A stretch of 64,000 nt of DNA, from NCBI GenBank assembly GCA_964612995.1, contig CAZTGE010000002.1, forward strand, positions 1-64,000, written 5' to 3'. Positions 50,786 to 60,161 of the stretch are shown piece after piece. The notes under the pieces are model-generated. The model was given only the letters and a program-made list of their open reading frames with translations, was not told the DNA's origin and did not search any database. Source of the DNA: SLQH01 sp964612995 (lineage in GTDB: Bacteria; Planctomycetota; UBA11346). The stretch's first letter is position 1, and the number at the start of each line of letters is the position of its first letter. Both the position numbers and the translations under genes were made by a program.

Positions 50786-52529
50786 CGAACACCTGTAATT
50801 CCACCTCCAGCTCGCGAGGTTCGCCATCACGCTCGACGCGCACGCGCACCACCGCCCCGGCGCTGCGCCCGACCAGCAGACGGCTGATGTCCGCGTGTTC
50901 GCGCACCGGCTTGTCGTTGATCGCGAGGATGAGGTCGTCGACCTCCATCCCGGCCGCCGCGGCGCCGAGATCCGGATTCACCAGCGACACGCGTGGGGGC
51001 CCTTTGCGTGATTCCACGCGGATGCCCAGTCCGACGATCGGCAGCTCGAGTACGTCGGTGCCATCGCGCAGGGTGGGCAGGACGTCGGCGATGGTTCCGG
51101 TGTCGACGAACATGGCCACGCCGGAGTTGATGCCCCAGGGTCGCCGCGGGCCGAGATGGCAGGTCACCCCGACCACCGCGCCGGTGCAGTCGATCACCGC
51201 CCCGCCCAGGCTGCCGTAGTTGACCAGCGCGTCTGTCTGATGGAGATGGTAGCGGCTCTGGGTCCGGCGGCGTTCGGTCGCGCTGACCACGCCTGCGGTC
51301 ATGGTGAAGCCTCCGCCGTCGCGGTGCCGCCCGACCACCGCCACCGGATCACCGGCATGGAGGTCCGGCGCCGCGGCCAACTCCACCACGGCGAAGGGCA
51401 GCGATCCTTCGGCCTGCAGCAGGGCGAGGTCGAGCACTTTGTGCACCGCGAGCACGCTGCAGGACACATAGGGGGTCTCGGCTGCTGGGGTGAGCACGCG
51501 ACCGTGGCGGGCATCACCGTGGAGGTTGCTCGCCGCGGTCAGCAGCAAGCCGGCCTGCGGGTCGATGCACAGCGCCGGCACGGCCTGATCGGTGTAGAAC
51601 ACCTGCTGCGCGTGGTAGTAGATTCCCCAGGCCTGCTCAAGGGCTTCGCGCATGTAGGGTGGGATCGCGGCGCTGAGCGGCCGTGGCCGTGGCGGTCCAT
51701 CGGGGTTGCCGGGTCCGCGCGGCCGTTCCAGATAGACCAGCGCGATGCCCGCCGCGATCGAGCCCGCCGCGTCGACCAGTGCGTCGGTGAGCGGGTCGGC
51801 GGTCACCTGCGGGGCATGCGGCACCGGGCCGAGCTCGAGTTCGGCGGCGACCCGCGCGATGGGCACCACGGTGCCGACGCGCCGTTGGCGGACCACGCCG
51901 AGGCTGACGATGCCCACCACCCGGCCTGCGGCATCGAGCAAGGGGCCACCCTGATTGCCGTCGTTGATCGCGGCGTCGGTTTCGATCACCGGTCCGCGGT
52001 AGTGGCTGAGCACGCGGCCGAGCCGGCCGCGCATCGGCGGTTCGCTCGGTGGAATGGCGTAGCGCCCGCTGACGATGCCCCGGCTCAGCGCCGCGCGGCC
52101 GTCGGTCTCCAGGGCGCCGAAGGGGTTGCCGGCGGTCCATACGTGATCGCCGATGCGCAGTTGCTCGCTGTCCGCCAGCTCCAGCGGCCGCGGCGCGGTC
52201 GTGCCGTCCCGCTGCACGGTGAACAGCAGGGCGGTGCTCCGCTCGCCACGCCGTTCCACCCGGGCCTGGAGCCGCCGGCCACCGGGAAGGACTACGGTGA
52301 ATGCGTCGGCGTCTGACGGCACCGCCTCGGCCAGGGTCAACCCGGTGAGGGTCTGCGCATCGGCGGCGATGATGAACCCCGCACCGCCGAGGGCGGCATC
52401 CGGAACCTCGGAACTGTCCGCGAGTGCTGGGATGGCGACCACAGCATCCGTGGCCAGTTCCGCCGCCGGTGCGGTGATCGCCACAACGAGCATCAGCAGC
52501 GATGTGGGCAGACGCATGAGTCGCATCAT
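50775..52529 (-). CDS. Tandem trypsin-fold pseudoprotease with PDZ domain
   Basis: About 584 residues; ATG 52529 taken, with ATG 52526 and 52517 also possible. Signal peptide (RLPTSLLMLVVAITAPA). Two trypsin-like folds in a row. Domain 1 (about 45-225) keeps the backbone GNPFGALE and NDGNQGGPLLD, but the nucleophile Ser is Gln 193 and the His and Asp blocks are gone (LTGLTLAEA, RRGERSTALL). Domain 2 (about 285-480) has LLLTAASNLHG in place of TNxHV, keeps Asp in VLDLALLQ, and has YGSLGGAVID, with Leu 441 in place of Ser. A C-terminal PDZ domain (about 505-584) has VDDLILAINDKPV. Neither domain can be catalytic as a serine protease. Overlap with the active HtrA downstream suggests a regulatory or substrate-binding partner. 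Confidence 0.82.
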   Translation of the reverse strand: MMRLMRLPTSLLMLVVAITAPAAELATDAVVAIPALADSSEVPDAALGGAGFIIAADAQTLTGLTLAEAVPSDADAFTVVLPGGRRLQARVERRGERSTALLFTVQRDGTTAPRPLELADSEQLRIGDHVWTAGNPFGALETDGRAALSRGIVSGRYAIPPSEPPMRGRLGRVLSHYRGPVIETDAAINDGNQGGPLLDAAGRVVGIVSLGVVRQRRVGTVVPIARVAAELELGPVPHAPQVTADPLTDALVDAAGSIAAGIALVYLERPRGPGNPDGPPRPRPLSAAIPPYMREALEQAWGIYYHAQQVFYTDQAVPALCIDPQAGLLLTAASNLHGDARHGRVLTPAAETPYVSCSVLAVHKVLDLALLQAEGSLPFAVVELAAAPDLHAGDPVAVVGRHRDGGGFTMTAGVVSATERRRTQSRYHLHQTDALVNYGSLGGAVIDCTGAVVGVTCHLGPRRPWGINSGVAMFVDTGTIADVLPTLRDGTDVLELPIVGLGIRVESRKGPPRVSLVNPDLGAAAAGMEVDDLILAINDKPVREHADISRLLVGRSAGAVVRVRVERDGEPRELEVELQVFDAR

Positions 52530-52634
52530 CCCAGATTCTAACGCCGAGCCAACCATGTTCGTTTGCTCGTTTCGACACGATCGTCGATCGCTGCGTCAGT
52601 CAGGAGGCCGCAGGGCCGGCCACGCTGCGCCCTG

Positions 52635-54167
52635 CTACATCCGTTCCATGCGGATCTGGTCGGTCCAGTGCGTGCCCAGGCTCTCGAGCGCGGCGCGATG
52701 CATGATCCCGAGCGGCGGTTGCAGACCGGTCCAATAGCAGTACTGGGCCACGGCCTGATGCTCGAGCATGTTCAGTCCGCAGACGGTGGTCGCGCCCTGG
52801 TCGGCGGCGTCGCGCAACAGGCGGGTCTGCAGCGGGGTGTAGACGGTGTCGAACACCACGCTGTCTTCGCGGTGACGGTCGGCCGGCCAGGGTGAGCTGT
52901 CCGTATCGTTCATCCCCACCGAAGTGCCGTTGAGCAGGATGTCGTAGGGCAGGTCGTGGGCCGTCTCCAGGCTGCTGGCGGTACAGCCGAGCCGGTCGGC
53001 CAGGGCCTCGGCGCGGGACTCGGTACGGTTGGCGATGACCACCTCGGCCCCGGCCGTGACCAGCGCGTAGGCCAGGGCATGGCTGACCCCGCCGGCGCCG
53101 AGGACCAGTGCGCGCTTGCCCTGGACCGAGCCGCCGGCCTCCTCGAGGCAGGCGATCGCCGCCGGGGCATCGGTGTTCGCGCCGATCGCGCGGCCGGTGT
53201 CGTCGCGATAGACGGTGTTCATCGCCCCGATGCGCTGCACCGGGTCCTCGACCGTGTCCATCGTCCCGATCAGCGCCGCCTTGTGCGGGATGGTGATCGA
53301 CAGCCCGTCGATCCAGCTGTGGCAGGCCTGCCAGAACGCGGCCGCGTCGTGGACCAGGAAGGGCACGTAGACCGCGTCGACCCCGTGGCCGGCGAACGCG
53401 GCGTTGTGCATCGCCGGCGACAGGCTGTGCGCTACCGGGTCGCCGATGACGCCGAAGATGCAGGTGTCCGCGCCCTGCATCTGCAGGCGGTAGCGGCGGG
53501 TCAGCTCGCGGGTGGTCGGCTGGCCCGGCGCCGAGCCGGTCGGATCGATCGACAGCCGGGCGAAGGTCATCCCGCAGCCCCAGGCACCGGCCAGCAACCG
53601 GGTCGGCAGGCCGATCTCGCCCATACCCAGGGCGACCAGTTCGCGGTGGCGCTGATGCTTGCTGCCGAAGCGGCCGTAATTGGCGCAGAGCTCGGCCAGC
53701 ACGTCGAGCTGGGCGGCGTCGGCGAGCGTTACCGCGACCTTGGCCACGGCGGCGCCAGCGGCGTACATCGCTTCCACGATGTCTGCCAGGTCCGACCCCA
53801 ACCCGTCGAAGTCGTGATGGCTGAGGATCAGCCGCGCGGTGCCGGGTCGTTCGCGCAGCGCGCCCAGCCGGGCCAGTTCGACATCGATGTAGGCCGCCCC
53901 GCGGCGGTCGGCCTCGAGGAGCAGCGCGAGGCGGTCTTCCTCCGAGCCTTCCCACTGCCCCTGCTCACTCGCGTGGCGGTTGGTTGCGATGACCGGTAAC
54001 GGCCACTCCGAGATCGCCGCGATCACGTCGTGGATCGGCGCGCCGGCGCGGGCGCACATATCCAAACGCAACTCGACCAGATCGGCGTGCTCGGCCCGGG
54101 CATGGTGGACCTTGCGATCGATGTCTTCGAGGGTGCGGCCGGAAACGGGAACGACGATGCGGGTCAC
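52635..54167 (-). CDS. aroDE: Fused 3-dehydroquinate dehydratase/shikimate dehydrogenase
   Basis: 510 residues from GTG 54167; a TTG at 54203 is in frame but has no ribosome site. Residues 1-220: type I dehydroquinase (RIVVPVSG, ELRLDM, catalytic His 118 in LSHHDF and Schiff-base Lys 143 in VAKVAVT). Residues about 238-510: shikimate dehydrogenase (GVIGDPVAHSLSPAMHNAAF, NTDAPAAI, the NADP loop VLGAGGVSHALAYAL, and LNGTSVGM). Both sets of catalytic residues look intact. The fusion performs steps 3 and 4 of the shikimate pathway and is a feature of planctomycetes, chlamydiae and plants. Confidence 0.95.
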   Translation of the reverse strand: MTRIVVPVSGRTLEDIDRKVHHARAEHADLVELRLDMCARAGAPIHDVIAAISEWPLPVIATNRHASEQGQWEGSEEDRLALLLEADRRGAAYIDVELARLGALRERPGTARLILSHHDFDGLGSDLADIVEAMYAAGAAVAKVAVTLADAAQLDVLAELCANYGRFGSKHQRHRELVALGMGEIGLPTRLLAGAWGCGMTFARLSIDPTGSAPGQPTTRELTRRYRLQMQGADTCIFGVIGDPVAHSLSPAMHNAAFAGHGVDAVYVPFLVHDAAAFWQACHSWIDGLSITIPHKAALIGTMDTVEDPVQRIGAMNTVYRDDTGRAIGANTDAPAAIACLEEAGGSVQGKRALVLGAGGVSHALAYALVTAGAEVVIANRTESRAEALADRLGCTASSLETAHDLPYDILLNGTSVGMNDTDSSPWPADRHREDSVVFDTVYTPLQTRLLRDAADQGATTVCGLNMLEHQAVAQYCYWTGLQPPLGIMHRAALESLGTHWTDQIRMERM

Positions 54168-54325
54168 GATGTTCCGTTCTCTGGGCGTGGGCCGACGCGA
54201 CAAGGGAGAACCCGCGAGCGCGCCGGGCCGCTGGTCAACCGCGCATTCCCGCTGGCCTGTCTGTCAGCGCGCTGCTATCCTGGGTAGGTGGCTCGTCTTG
54301 TGACGAGGCGAGCCAGGGGAGGGAA

Positions 54326-56983
54326 ATGGAGCGACAGGTGCTCGATCAGATCCCCGAGTCCATCGGTCGATATCGGATCCTCGACGTGCTCGGGCAGGGC
54401 GGGATGGGGCGGGTCTACCGTGCCCAGGACGAATCGCTCGGCCGCACGGTCGCGCTCAAGGTGCTCCTGCCGGTGCCGGGAGCCCCGGCGGATTTCGCCA
54501 AGCGCTTCCTGCGCGAGGCGCGGGCGGCGGCGAGCATCAATCATCCCAACGTCATCACCTGCTACGATGTCGGCGACGCCGACGGCACGCTGTACATGGC
54601 GCTGGAGCTGGTCACCGGCGGCGATGCCGCGCGCCTGATGGCGCACCGCGGTGGACGCCTGAGCGAGCGCGAGGCGCTGCTGGTGGTGCGCGGCGCGGCC
54701 GCCGGGCTGCTGGCGATCGAGCAGGCGGGCCTGCTGCATCGCGACATCAAGCCGGCGAACATCTTCCTCACAGACGCAGGTGAAGCAAAGCTTGCCGATC
54801 TCGGCCTGGTGCGTTCGCACCTCGATCAGGACCAGTTGACCCAGGTCGGCGCGCCGATGGGCACGCCCGCCTACATGTCGCCCGAACAGGCCCGCGGCGA
54901 GGCCGATCTGGATATCCGTAGCGACATCTTCTCGCTCGGCTGTTCGCTCTACGCCATGCTCAGCGGCGCGAGCCCCTTTCTCGCCGACAGCCCGGTCGCC
55001 ACCCTCAGCCGGGTGCTCAGCGATGAGATGCCCGATATCACCCAGGCCGGTCCCGACCTGAGTCCGGAGACCTGCCGCTTGCTCGCCGGAACCCTCGCGA
55101 AGGACCGCAGCCGGCGGATCGCCGGAGCTGGCGCGTTGGTCTCGCAGGCGCAGAGCGCCCTGACCGAATTGCGCGGCGCCCAGCGCGCGCGCACCACCAC
55201 CGCGCGTCGTGCGAACGATCAGACCCCGGCCACCGGTCACGCCGCGCGGCAGGCCACGCCGGCGCCGGATACCGATCGCCGCCGGGCGGTCGGCACCCGT
55301 AGCAGCAGCCGGCGGCGGGAGACCACGCGCTCGCAGGCGGATCTCCGTGCGTTGGCCAAGCGCGTCCACGTCGCCCCGGACGGTCTGCGCGCTTGGATCA
55401 ATCTCGCGCCGCAGGTCAGCTTTCCCCGGGTCCTGCTCGATAAGGTGCTCGACACCGCCGGCGTCTGTCACGGGCTGCAGCACGCTGCGCTGCTCCAGGC
55501 CACCCGCGGCGTCAACAGCGTGCGGCGGCTGGTCATCGCGCTCGGCGATCCACCGTTGCCGGACCAGGAGGGCACCGATGTCTGCGGCCAGCGGATCCCG
55601 CCGGTGCAGAACGATGTGGTCATCGTGGTCGCGGCCGACTACATGGAGGCGCACGCGATCTTCCGCCCTGGAACCCTGTGCGACCAGATGCAGGTCAAGC
55701 TGGCCCTGTTGCAGGCCGGCGTGCGCTACGGCATCGACCGCACCGGCCTGCTCCGGTTGTGGGAGGGCCCGCCCGATCAGAGCGGACGACGCGGCATCGC
55801 CCGGGGTACGGCGATGATCCCCGGCGAGCCCGCCGGGTTCCGGCTCGCGGCCAACGTGAGCGAGCAGAGTCTCGGCGCGGAAACCGTCGAGCACATGAGC
55901 CAGGTACGCCAGGGCCAGATGCTGGCCCGCTGGAGCGAGGAGGTCCGCGGGCGCGCGGGAATGGACGTCCACGGCCGCGAGATCATCCCGCCGCGCCTGG
56001 CGAGCCCCGATATCTCGCGGATGGTCGGCGAGGGCTGTCGCGTGGAACGCAATCGCGATGGGGTCCAGATGCTGGTGGCCGAACGCGCTGGCTATGTGCA
56101 GCAGCAGGTCGACGGACGCATCCGGGTGATCTCGGCGGTAGAGGTGCCGGGTGATTGCGGTCCCGACAGCCCCGCGATCGATACCGACGATGTGGTCCTG
56201 GTTCGCGGAAACGTGTTGCCCGGCGCGCGGATCAACAGTTCGAACGATGTGGTCATCATGGGCGATCTGCAGGACGCGGCGATCGAGGCCGGCGGGTCCT
56301 TGCAGGTGCAGGGCAACATCGGCGCTGGTGATCAAGCAGTGCTGGCCGGCGACGGCGTGGCGGTCGGCGGCGACGTGGCCCGACGCGTGGTCACCGGATC
56401 GCTGCGCGTCGACGGCGCGGTCGAGAACTGCGAGATCGTCGCCACCGGTGACATCGAGGTCCATCGGGTGGTCGGCGGGTCGCTGATCGCGGGCGGCAAC
56501 ATCACGGTACAGTACGCCGGCGACGATCGGGGCGCGACGACAGAGATGTGGGCCGGACACCTGCCGGAATCGGACGATCGGGCGGAGGTGATCCGGGTCA
56601 ACGAACGGCGGATCCACACCGAATACCGCCAGGCGATGGAACGCCTGCACTCGGCCGATGCCGAGGTGTATCAGAAACGCAAGCGTATGGAGTTGATCGA
56701 ACGCTCCGATTACCGCTCCGAACACTTTGCGCGGGAGCGCAAGGAGAAGCTCGACCACGCCGATGCGCAGCGGCGGCAGCACGAGGCCGAGGCCGACGAA
56801 GTACGCCAGCGCCTTGCGGCCCAGCGTCAGGCGTTGGCCGACCTGCGCCGCCGCGGCGAGAACGCCGAGGCGGTGATCGAGGCGCGGGTGATCGCCTATC
56901 GCGGCGTGGTCGCCTGCATCGGTGATGCCGAACCGCTCGCGTTGCGGATGGATCGCGCACCGTTCAAGATGCGCCTGCAATAG
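54326..56983 (+). CDS. Ser/Thr kinase fused to FapA (DUF342)
   Basis: 885 residues behind GGGAGGG. Kinase about 15-275: GQGGMGRVY, Lys 45 in VALKV, HRDIKPAN (Asp 140), DLG in place of DFG (Asp 158), GTPAYMSPEQ, DIFSLGCSLY. A basic Arg/Thr/Ser linker spans about 290-345. From about 345 the protein is FapA: the N-terminal part with VKLALLQAGVRYGIDRTG and IARGTAMIPGE, the DVHGREIIPPRL motif, then the parallel beta-helix (VLVRGNVLPGARINSSNDVV, EAGGSLQVQGNIG, GSLIAGGNITVQYA), and a C-terminal helical coiled coil (about 760-860). No membrane helix. FapA-type proteins are otherwise stand-alone. The kinase may control assembly of the FapA part by phosphorylation. Exactly one continuous frame, so not an assembly artefact visible from sequence. 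Confidence 0.9.
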   Translation: MERQVLDQIPESIGRYRILDVLGQGGMGRVYRAQDESLGRTVALKVLLPVPGAPADFAKRFLREARAAASINHPNVITCYDVGDADGTLYMALELVTGGDAARLMAHRGGRLSEREALLVVRGAAAGLLAIEQAGLLHRDIKPANIFLTDAGEAKLADLGLVRSHLDQDQLTQVGAPMGTPAYMSPEQARGEADLDIRSDIFSLGCSLYAMLSGASPFLADSPVATLSRVLSDEMPDITQAGPDLSPETCRLLAGTLAKDRSRRIAGAGALVSQAQSALTELRGAQRARTTTARRANDQTPATGHAARQATPAPDTDRRRAVGTRSSSRRRETTRSQADLRALAKRVHVAPDGLRAWINLAPQVSFPRVLLDKVLDTAGVCHGLQHAALLQATRGVNSVRRLVIALGDPPLPDQEGTDVCGQRIPPVQNDVVIVVAADYMEAHAIFRPGTLCDQMQVKLALLQAGVRYGIDRTGLLRLWEGPPDQSGRRGIARGTAMIPGEPAGFRLAANVSEQSLGAETVEHMSQVRQGQMLARWSEEVRGRAGMDVHGREIIPPRLASPDISRMVGEGCRVERNRDGVQMLVAERAGYVQQQVDGRIRVISAVEVPGDCGPDSPAIDTDDVVLVRGNVLPGARINSSNDVVIMGDLQDAAIEAGGSLQVQGNIGAGDQAVLAGDGVAVGGDVARRVVTGSLRVDGAVENCEIVATGDIEVHRVVGGSLIAGGNITVQYAGDDRGATTEMWAGHLPESDDRAEVIRVNERRIHTEYRQAMERLHSADAEVYQKRKRMELIERSDYRSEHFARERKEKLDHADAQRRQHEAEADEVRQRLAAQRQALADLRRRGENAEAVIEARVIAYRGVVACIGDAEPLALRMDRAPFKMRLQ

Positions 56984-57036
56984 CGGCGGGGGTGCGGCCT
57001 TGCCCCGGTGGCGCCGGCGCCCACCCTGCCGCCGCG

Positions 57037-57825
57037 ATGGAAGCCCTGCAGCTCGACCCCGCGGCCTGGATCTGCGCCGTGCTCGCCGCGGTGTGCATCG
57101 GCTGTGCCAAGACCGGCCTGCCGGGGCTGGGGATCCTCGCGGTCGCCTTGATGGCCAGCGGGATCCCCGGCAAGCGCTCGGTCGGCGTGGTGCTGCCGTT
57201 GTTGATCGTCGCCGACTGTTGCGCCGTGGCCTGGTACCGCCGTCACGCCGACGTCCACCGGCTGGTCGACCTCGCCGGATGGGTGGCGGTGGGTCTGGCT
57301 TTCGGCGCGTTGGCCCTGTGGGCGGTCGATCTGGTGCCGTGTGCCGCGGTGGCCTTCCGGCCGATCATCGGCGGCGTGGTGCTGCTGATGCTGCTCACGG
57401 TGCTGGTCCGCCAACGCCTGGCACGGCGGGTCGAGCACGGCGGGCGTGGCGCCGCGGCGCTGACCGGCACCGCCGCCGGCACGGCCACCGTGCTGGCCAA
57501 TGCCGCCGGACCGTTGATGGGGCTCTACCTCGCCAGCAAGGGGCTGAGCAAGGCGCAGTTCCTCGGCACCATGGCCTGGTTCTTCCTGCTGCTCAACCTG
57601 AGCAAGGTGCCGATCCACCTCGTGGTGGGGTGGCTGCAGCCACACGCGCCACTGATCGACGCGGCTTCGCTGCTGCTGGATCTGTACCTGCTGCCCGCGT
57701 TACTCGCCGGGGTCCTGCTCGGGCGCTTCGTCCTCTTCCGGTTGCCGCGACGCTGGTTCTTCGGCGCCGTGTTCACCCTCGCCGGCGCGAGCGCGGTCAA
57801 GCTGTTGCTCGCGCCCTGGATCTGA
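57037..57825 (+). CDS. TauE/SafE-family membrane permease
   Basis: 262 residues from ATG 57037 (GTG 56992 is also in frame). Seven to eight membrane helices. The N-terminal CIGCAKTGLPGLGILAVALM and the repeat in the second half, TVLANAAGPLMGLYLASKGL, quoted in part, are typical of the family, which exports sulfite, sulfoacetate or other organic anions. Substrate unknown. It follows the kinase-FapA gene by 53 bases. Its last 126 bases are overlapped by the antisense reading frame of the next gene. Confidence 0.85.
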   Translation: MEALQLDPAAWICAVLAAVCIGCAKTGLPGLGILAVALMASGIPGKRSVGVVLPLLIVADCCAVAWYRRHADVHRLVDLAGWVAVGLAFGALALWAVDLVPCAAVAFRPIIGGVVLLMLLTVLVRQRLARRVEHGGRGAAALTGTAAGTATVLANAAGPLMGLYLASKGLSKAQFLGTMAWFFLLLNLSKVPIHLVVGWLQPHAPLIDAASLLLDLYLLPALLAGVLLGRFVLFRLPRRWFFGAVFTLAGASAVKLLLAPWI

Positions 57826-58968
57826 GTCCACCGCGTCGGTCGCCGGCGGCGCGAACAGGTCGGCAGAAGCCGGCTGGGGTTCGCCGTAGTCCCAGTCCCA
57901 GACGAAAAGCTGTTCGCGTTCGGCATCGTAGGCGGCCCAGCGGCCACGATCGACCCGTCCGGTACCGGGTCGCGCGAGGGCGTAGCCCCAGCGCGGGCCC
58001 GCGTGCGGCGCGAACCACACCGGCAGCTCGCCGCCCACCGCCGTGGCCGGCAGGGCGAAAGCCCAGCGCTTGACCGGCGGGGGGGTATCGGGTGCGAGCG
58101 GCCGCATGGCGATCTCAGAGATGAGCTCGTAGGCGCGCGCGCTGTCGAGCCCGTGGATGCGCATGAAATAGCGGAAGCGCTGGGGCTCCTTCTTCCAGGG
58201 GAACAGCAGCGCGTCGATGCGGGTGACCCCCGGTGGGATCATCTCTTCCGGCAGGCCGAGGGTGCGGGGGTCGAGCCCCGGGGCGTCGTACCAGCCCTCG
58301 ATATGGGGGTGCTGGTCCTGCCGCAGGGTGTTGGAGATGTTGCTCGCGAGGTAGTCGACCACCAGTTCGCCACGGCTGAGCGGCGGCGGCTGGATGCCGC
58401 GCCGTTTGAACTGCCAGAGGTGGGCCCGGCCGGTGGCCGGATGGTAGTGCAGATAGGCGCCGAAGAGATAGCCACCCTCTATAGGGGTGACGTAGTAGGA
58501 GCCCACGCCGGCTGGATTCGGCGCCCACCAGTCCGGCACCCGCCAGGGAGAGTCGTCCGCGTCACGCTCCCAGGGAAACCAGTCCGGCGGCAGGTCGTCG
58601 ACCGGGCGGCGCCGGCCCGGATTGGTGAAGAACCCCTTGGCGATGTGTTCGATCTCGTTGCCATCGATCAGGCAGTCCATGACCTGGAGTTTCTCGCCTC
58701 CGTGCCAGTAGACCCGCAGGCTGATGTCGTCCCAGGTCTGGGGTGCGTGGGCCTGACGGCGGAAGCCGGGCCGGTCCTTGCCGGCAGCGAATTCCTCGAA
58801 CAGCTCCTGCGGCGAGACGTGACGCAGCTCGATGTCGGGCAGTTCGCCGGAGAACACCTCCTCGCTGCGGTTGCGCCCGACCATGCTCATCAGCTTGAAG
58901 GTGATCAGCACGCCGATCACCGCGGCGAAGGTGGCGAAGACGGTCTGGTGCGCGTTGCGGCGGGCCAT
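57700..58968 (-). CDS. Membrane-anchored protein of unknown function
   Basis: 422 residues. N-terminal signal anchor (VFATFAAVIGVLITFKLMSM, about 9-28), then a large extracytoplasmic domain rich in Trp, Tyr and Pro: DLPPDWFPWERDADDSPWRV, AYLHYHPATGRAHLW, RFRYFMRIHG. No family recognised. The tail from about residue 370 (acidic, Gln/Glu-rich) is antisense to the end of the TauE/SafE gene; that part may be non-conserved. It follows the oxidoreductase gene by 8 bases and is probably co-transcribed. Confidence 0.65.
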   Translation of the reverse strand: MARRNAHQTVFATFAAVIGVLITFKLMSMVGRNRSEEVFSGELPDIELRHVSPQELFEEFAAGKDRPGFRRQAHAPQTWDDISLRVYWHGGEKLQVMDCLIDGNEIEHIAKGFFTNPGRRRPVDDLPPDWFPWERDADDSPWRVPDWWAPNPAGVGSYYVTPIEGGYLFGAYLHYHPATGRAHLWQFKRRGIQPPPLSRGELVVDYLASNISNTLRQDQHPHIEGWYDAPGLDPRTLGLPEEMIPPGVTRIDALLFPWKKEPQRFRYFMRIHGLDSARAYELISEIAMRPLAPDTPPPVKRWAFALPATAVGGELPVWFAPHAGPRWGYALARPGTGRVDRGRWAAYDAEREQLFVWDWDYGEPQPASADLFAPPATDAVDSDPGREQQLDRARAGEGEHGAEEPASRQPEEDEAPEQDPGE

Positions 58969-58976
58969 GGCGGCGA

Positions 58977-60098
58977 TCAGTCGAGGCCGATGCGCTCAGA
59001 CGACCAGCCGTTGGCGATCGCCTGTTGGACGGCGTTCTCGGCCGCGAATCCGAGCTTGGTGGTGCGGAAGCTGTCGGTGGCGCTGTGCAGCGGGGGGCGG
59101 CCGTCGCGCATCCGCAGGCAGAATTCGATGATCATCCGCGGGGTATTGTGGTGCGAGGCGTTGGGATGCTGGTGGCCGAAGTGCTCACTGCGCAGGTAGC
59201 GGGTCTCGTGCTCGTCGTAGTCGAACTGGTTCAGGTGCAGCTGTTCGCGGTAGATTTCGGCCACCGCCGATCCGCCGGTGCCGGTGATCACGATATCGAG
59301 CCCGTGACCGGGCACGGCGTGGTAGTTTGGGGTATGCGGTGCCAGCGGGCGATACCAGGTCGGCGCGATGTTGTGGTAGAGGCTGAAGCTGCCGGTGCAG
59401 CCGTTGGCGAAGCGCAGCTGGAGGTTGACGTGGTCCGGGATCTGCTCGGGGTAGAAACCGATCGAACGCTGTGGCACGAAGGCCTGGAGCTCGGTGACCT
59501 CGCCGGCGTAGTAGCGCAGCAGGTCCAATTCGTGGATCCCGCAGTGGATGATCGGTCCGCCACCGATCTCGGGATTGAGCCGCCAGACCCGCTCCACCGG
59601 GGTGTCGGGATCGTCGGGCCACCAATGGCCGCGGCTGTCGATGATGTCGATGCAGCGCGTCTCGCCGAAGAAGCCCTGTTCCTGCAGTTCCTTGAGTCGC
59701 GAGGTCATGGTGCCGTAACGGTATTCGAAGCCGATCTGCAGACACCGGCCGCTGGCCCGTTCCGCCGCGAGCATCGCCTCGCAGTCGGGCAGGTTCATGG
59801 CCATCGGCTTCTCGCAGAAGACGTGCAGGCCGGCCTCCAGCGCGGCGGTGGCGAAATCCCGATGCGTCGGGTTGGCCGTGGCGATGACCACCGCCTCTGG
59901 CCGACGCTGCGTGTTGGCGAGCAGATCAGCGAGGTCGGCGTAACCGGCGACGCCGGTATCGACCGCGACGCGTTCACGCCGCTCGACGCTGCGGTTGGTG
60001 AAGCCGACCACTTCGAGCCTCCAGTCGGCCAGCAGACATTTGAGGTAGTTGTGGCCGGCCGGACCGCCGCCCATCACGCAGATCGGATATCGCTCCAT
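58977..60098 (-). CDS. Gfo/Idh/MocA-family oxidoreductase
   Basis: 373 residues. Rossmann start MERYPICVMGGGPAGHNYLK, then VVIATANPTHRDFATAALEAG, quoted in part, and the conserved CEKPMAMN with the catalytic Lys. The C-terminal alpha/beta domain contains GGGPIIHCGIHELDLLRYYA, in which the His-x-x-D of the active site is seen. Such enzymes oxidise or reduce sugars and inositols with NAD(P). Substrate cannot be told. The gene is in line with the membrane-anchored protein behind it. Confidence 0.92.
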   Translation of the reverse strand: MERYPICVMGGGPAGHNYLKCLLADWRLEVVGFTNRSVERRERVAVDTGVAGYADLADLLANTQRRPEAVVIATANPTHRDFATAALEAGLHVFCEKPMAMNLPDCEAMLAAERASGRCLQIGFEYRYGTMTSRLKELQEQGFFGETRCIDIIDSRGHWWPDDPDTPVERVWRLNPEIGGGPIIHCGIHELDLLRYYAGEVTELQAFVPQRSIGFYPEQIPDHVNLQLRFANGCTGSFSLYHNIAPTWYRPLAPHTPNYHAVPGHGLDIVITGTGGSAVAEIYREQLHLNQFDYDEHETRYLRSEHFGHQHPNASHHNTPRMIIEFCLRMRDGRPPLHSATDSFRTTKLGFAAENAVQQAIANGWSSERIGLD

Positions 60099-60161
60099 GG
60101 GCCGGATGATAGGCCGGTGGGCGCGATGTACACCGACAGCCGGTGCCGGCGTACGCGTGGC

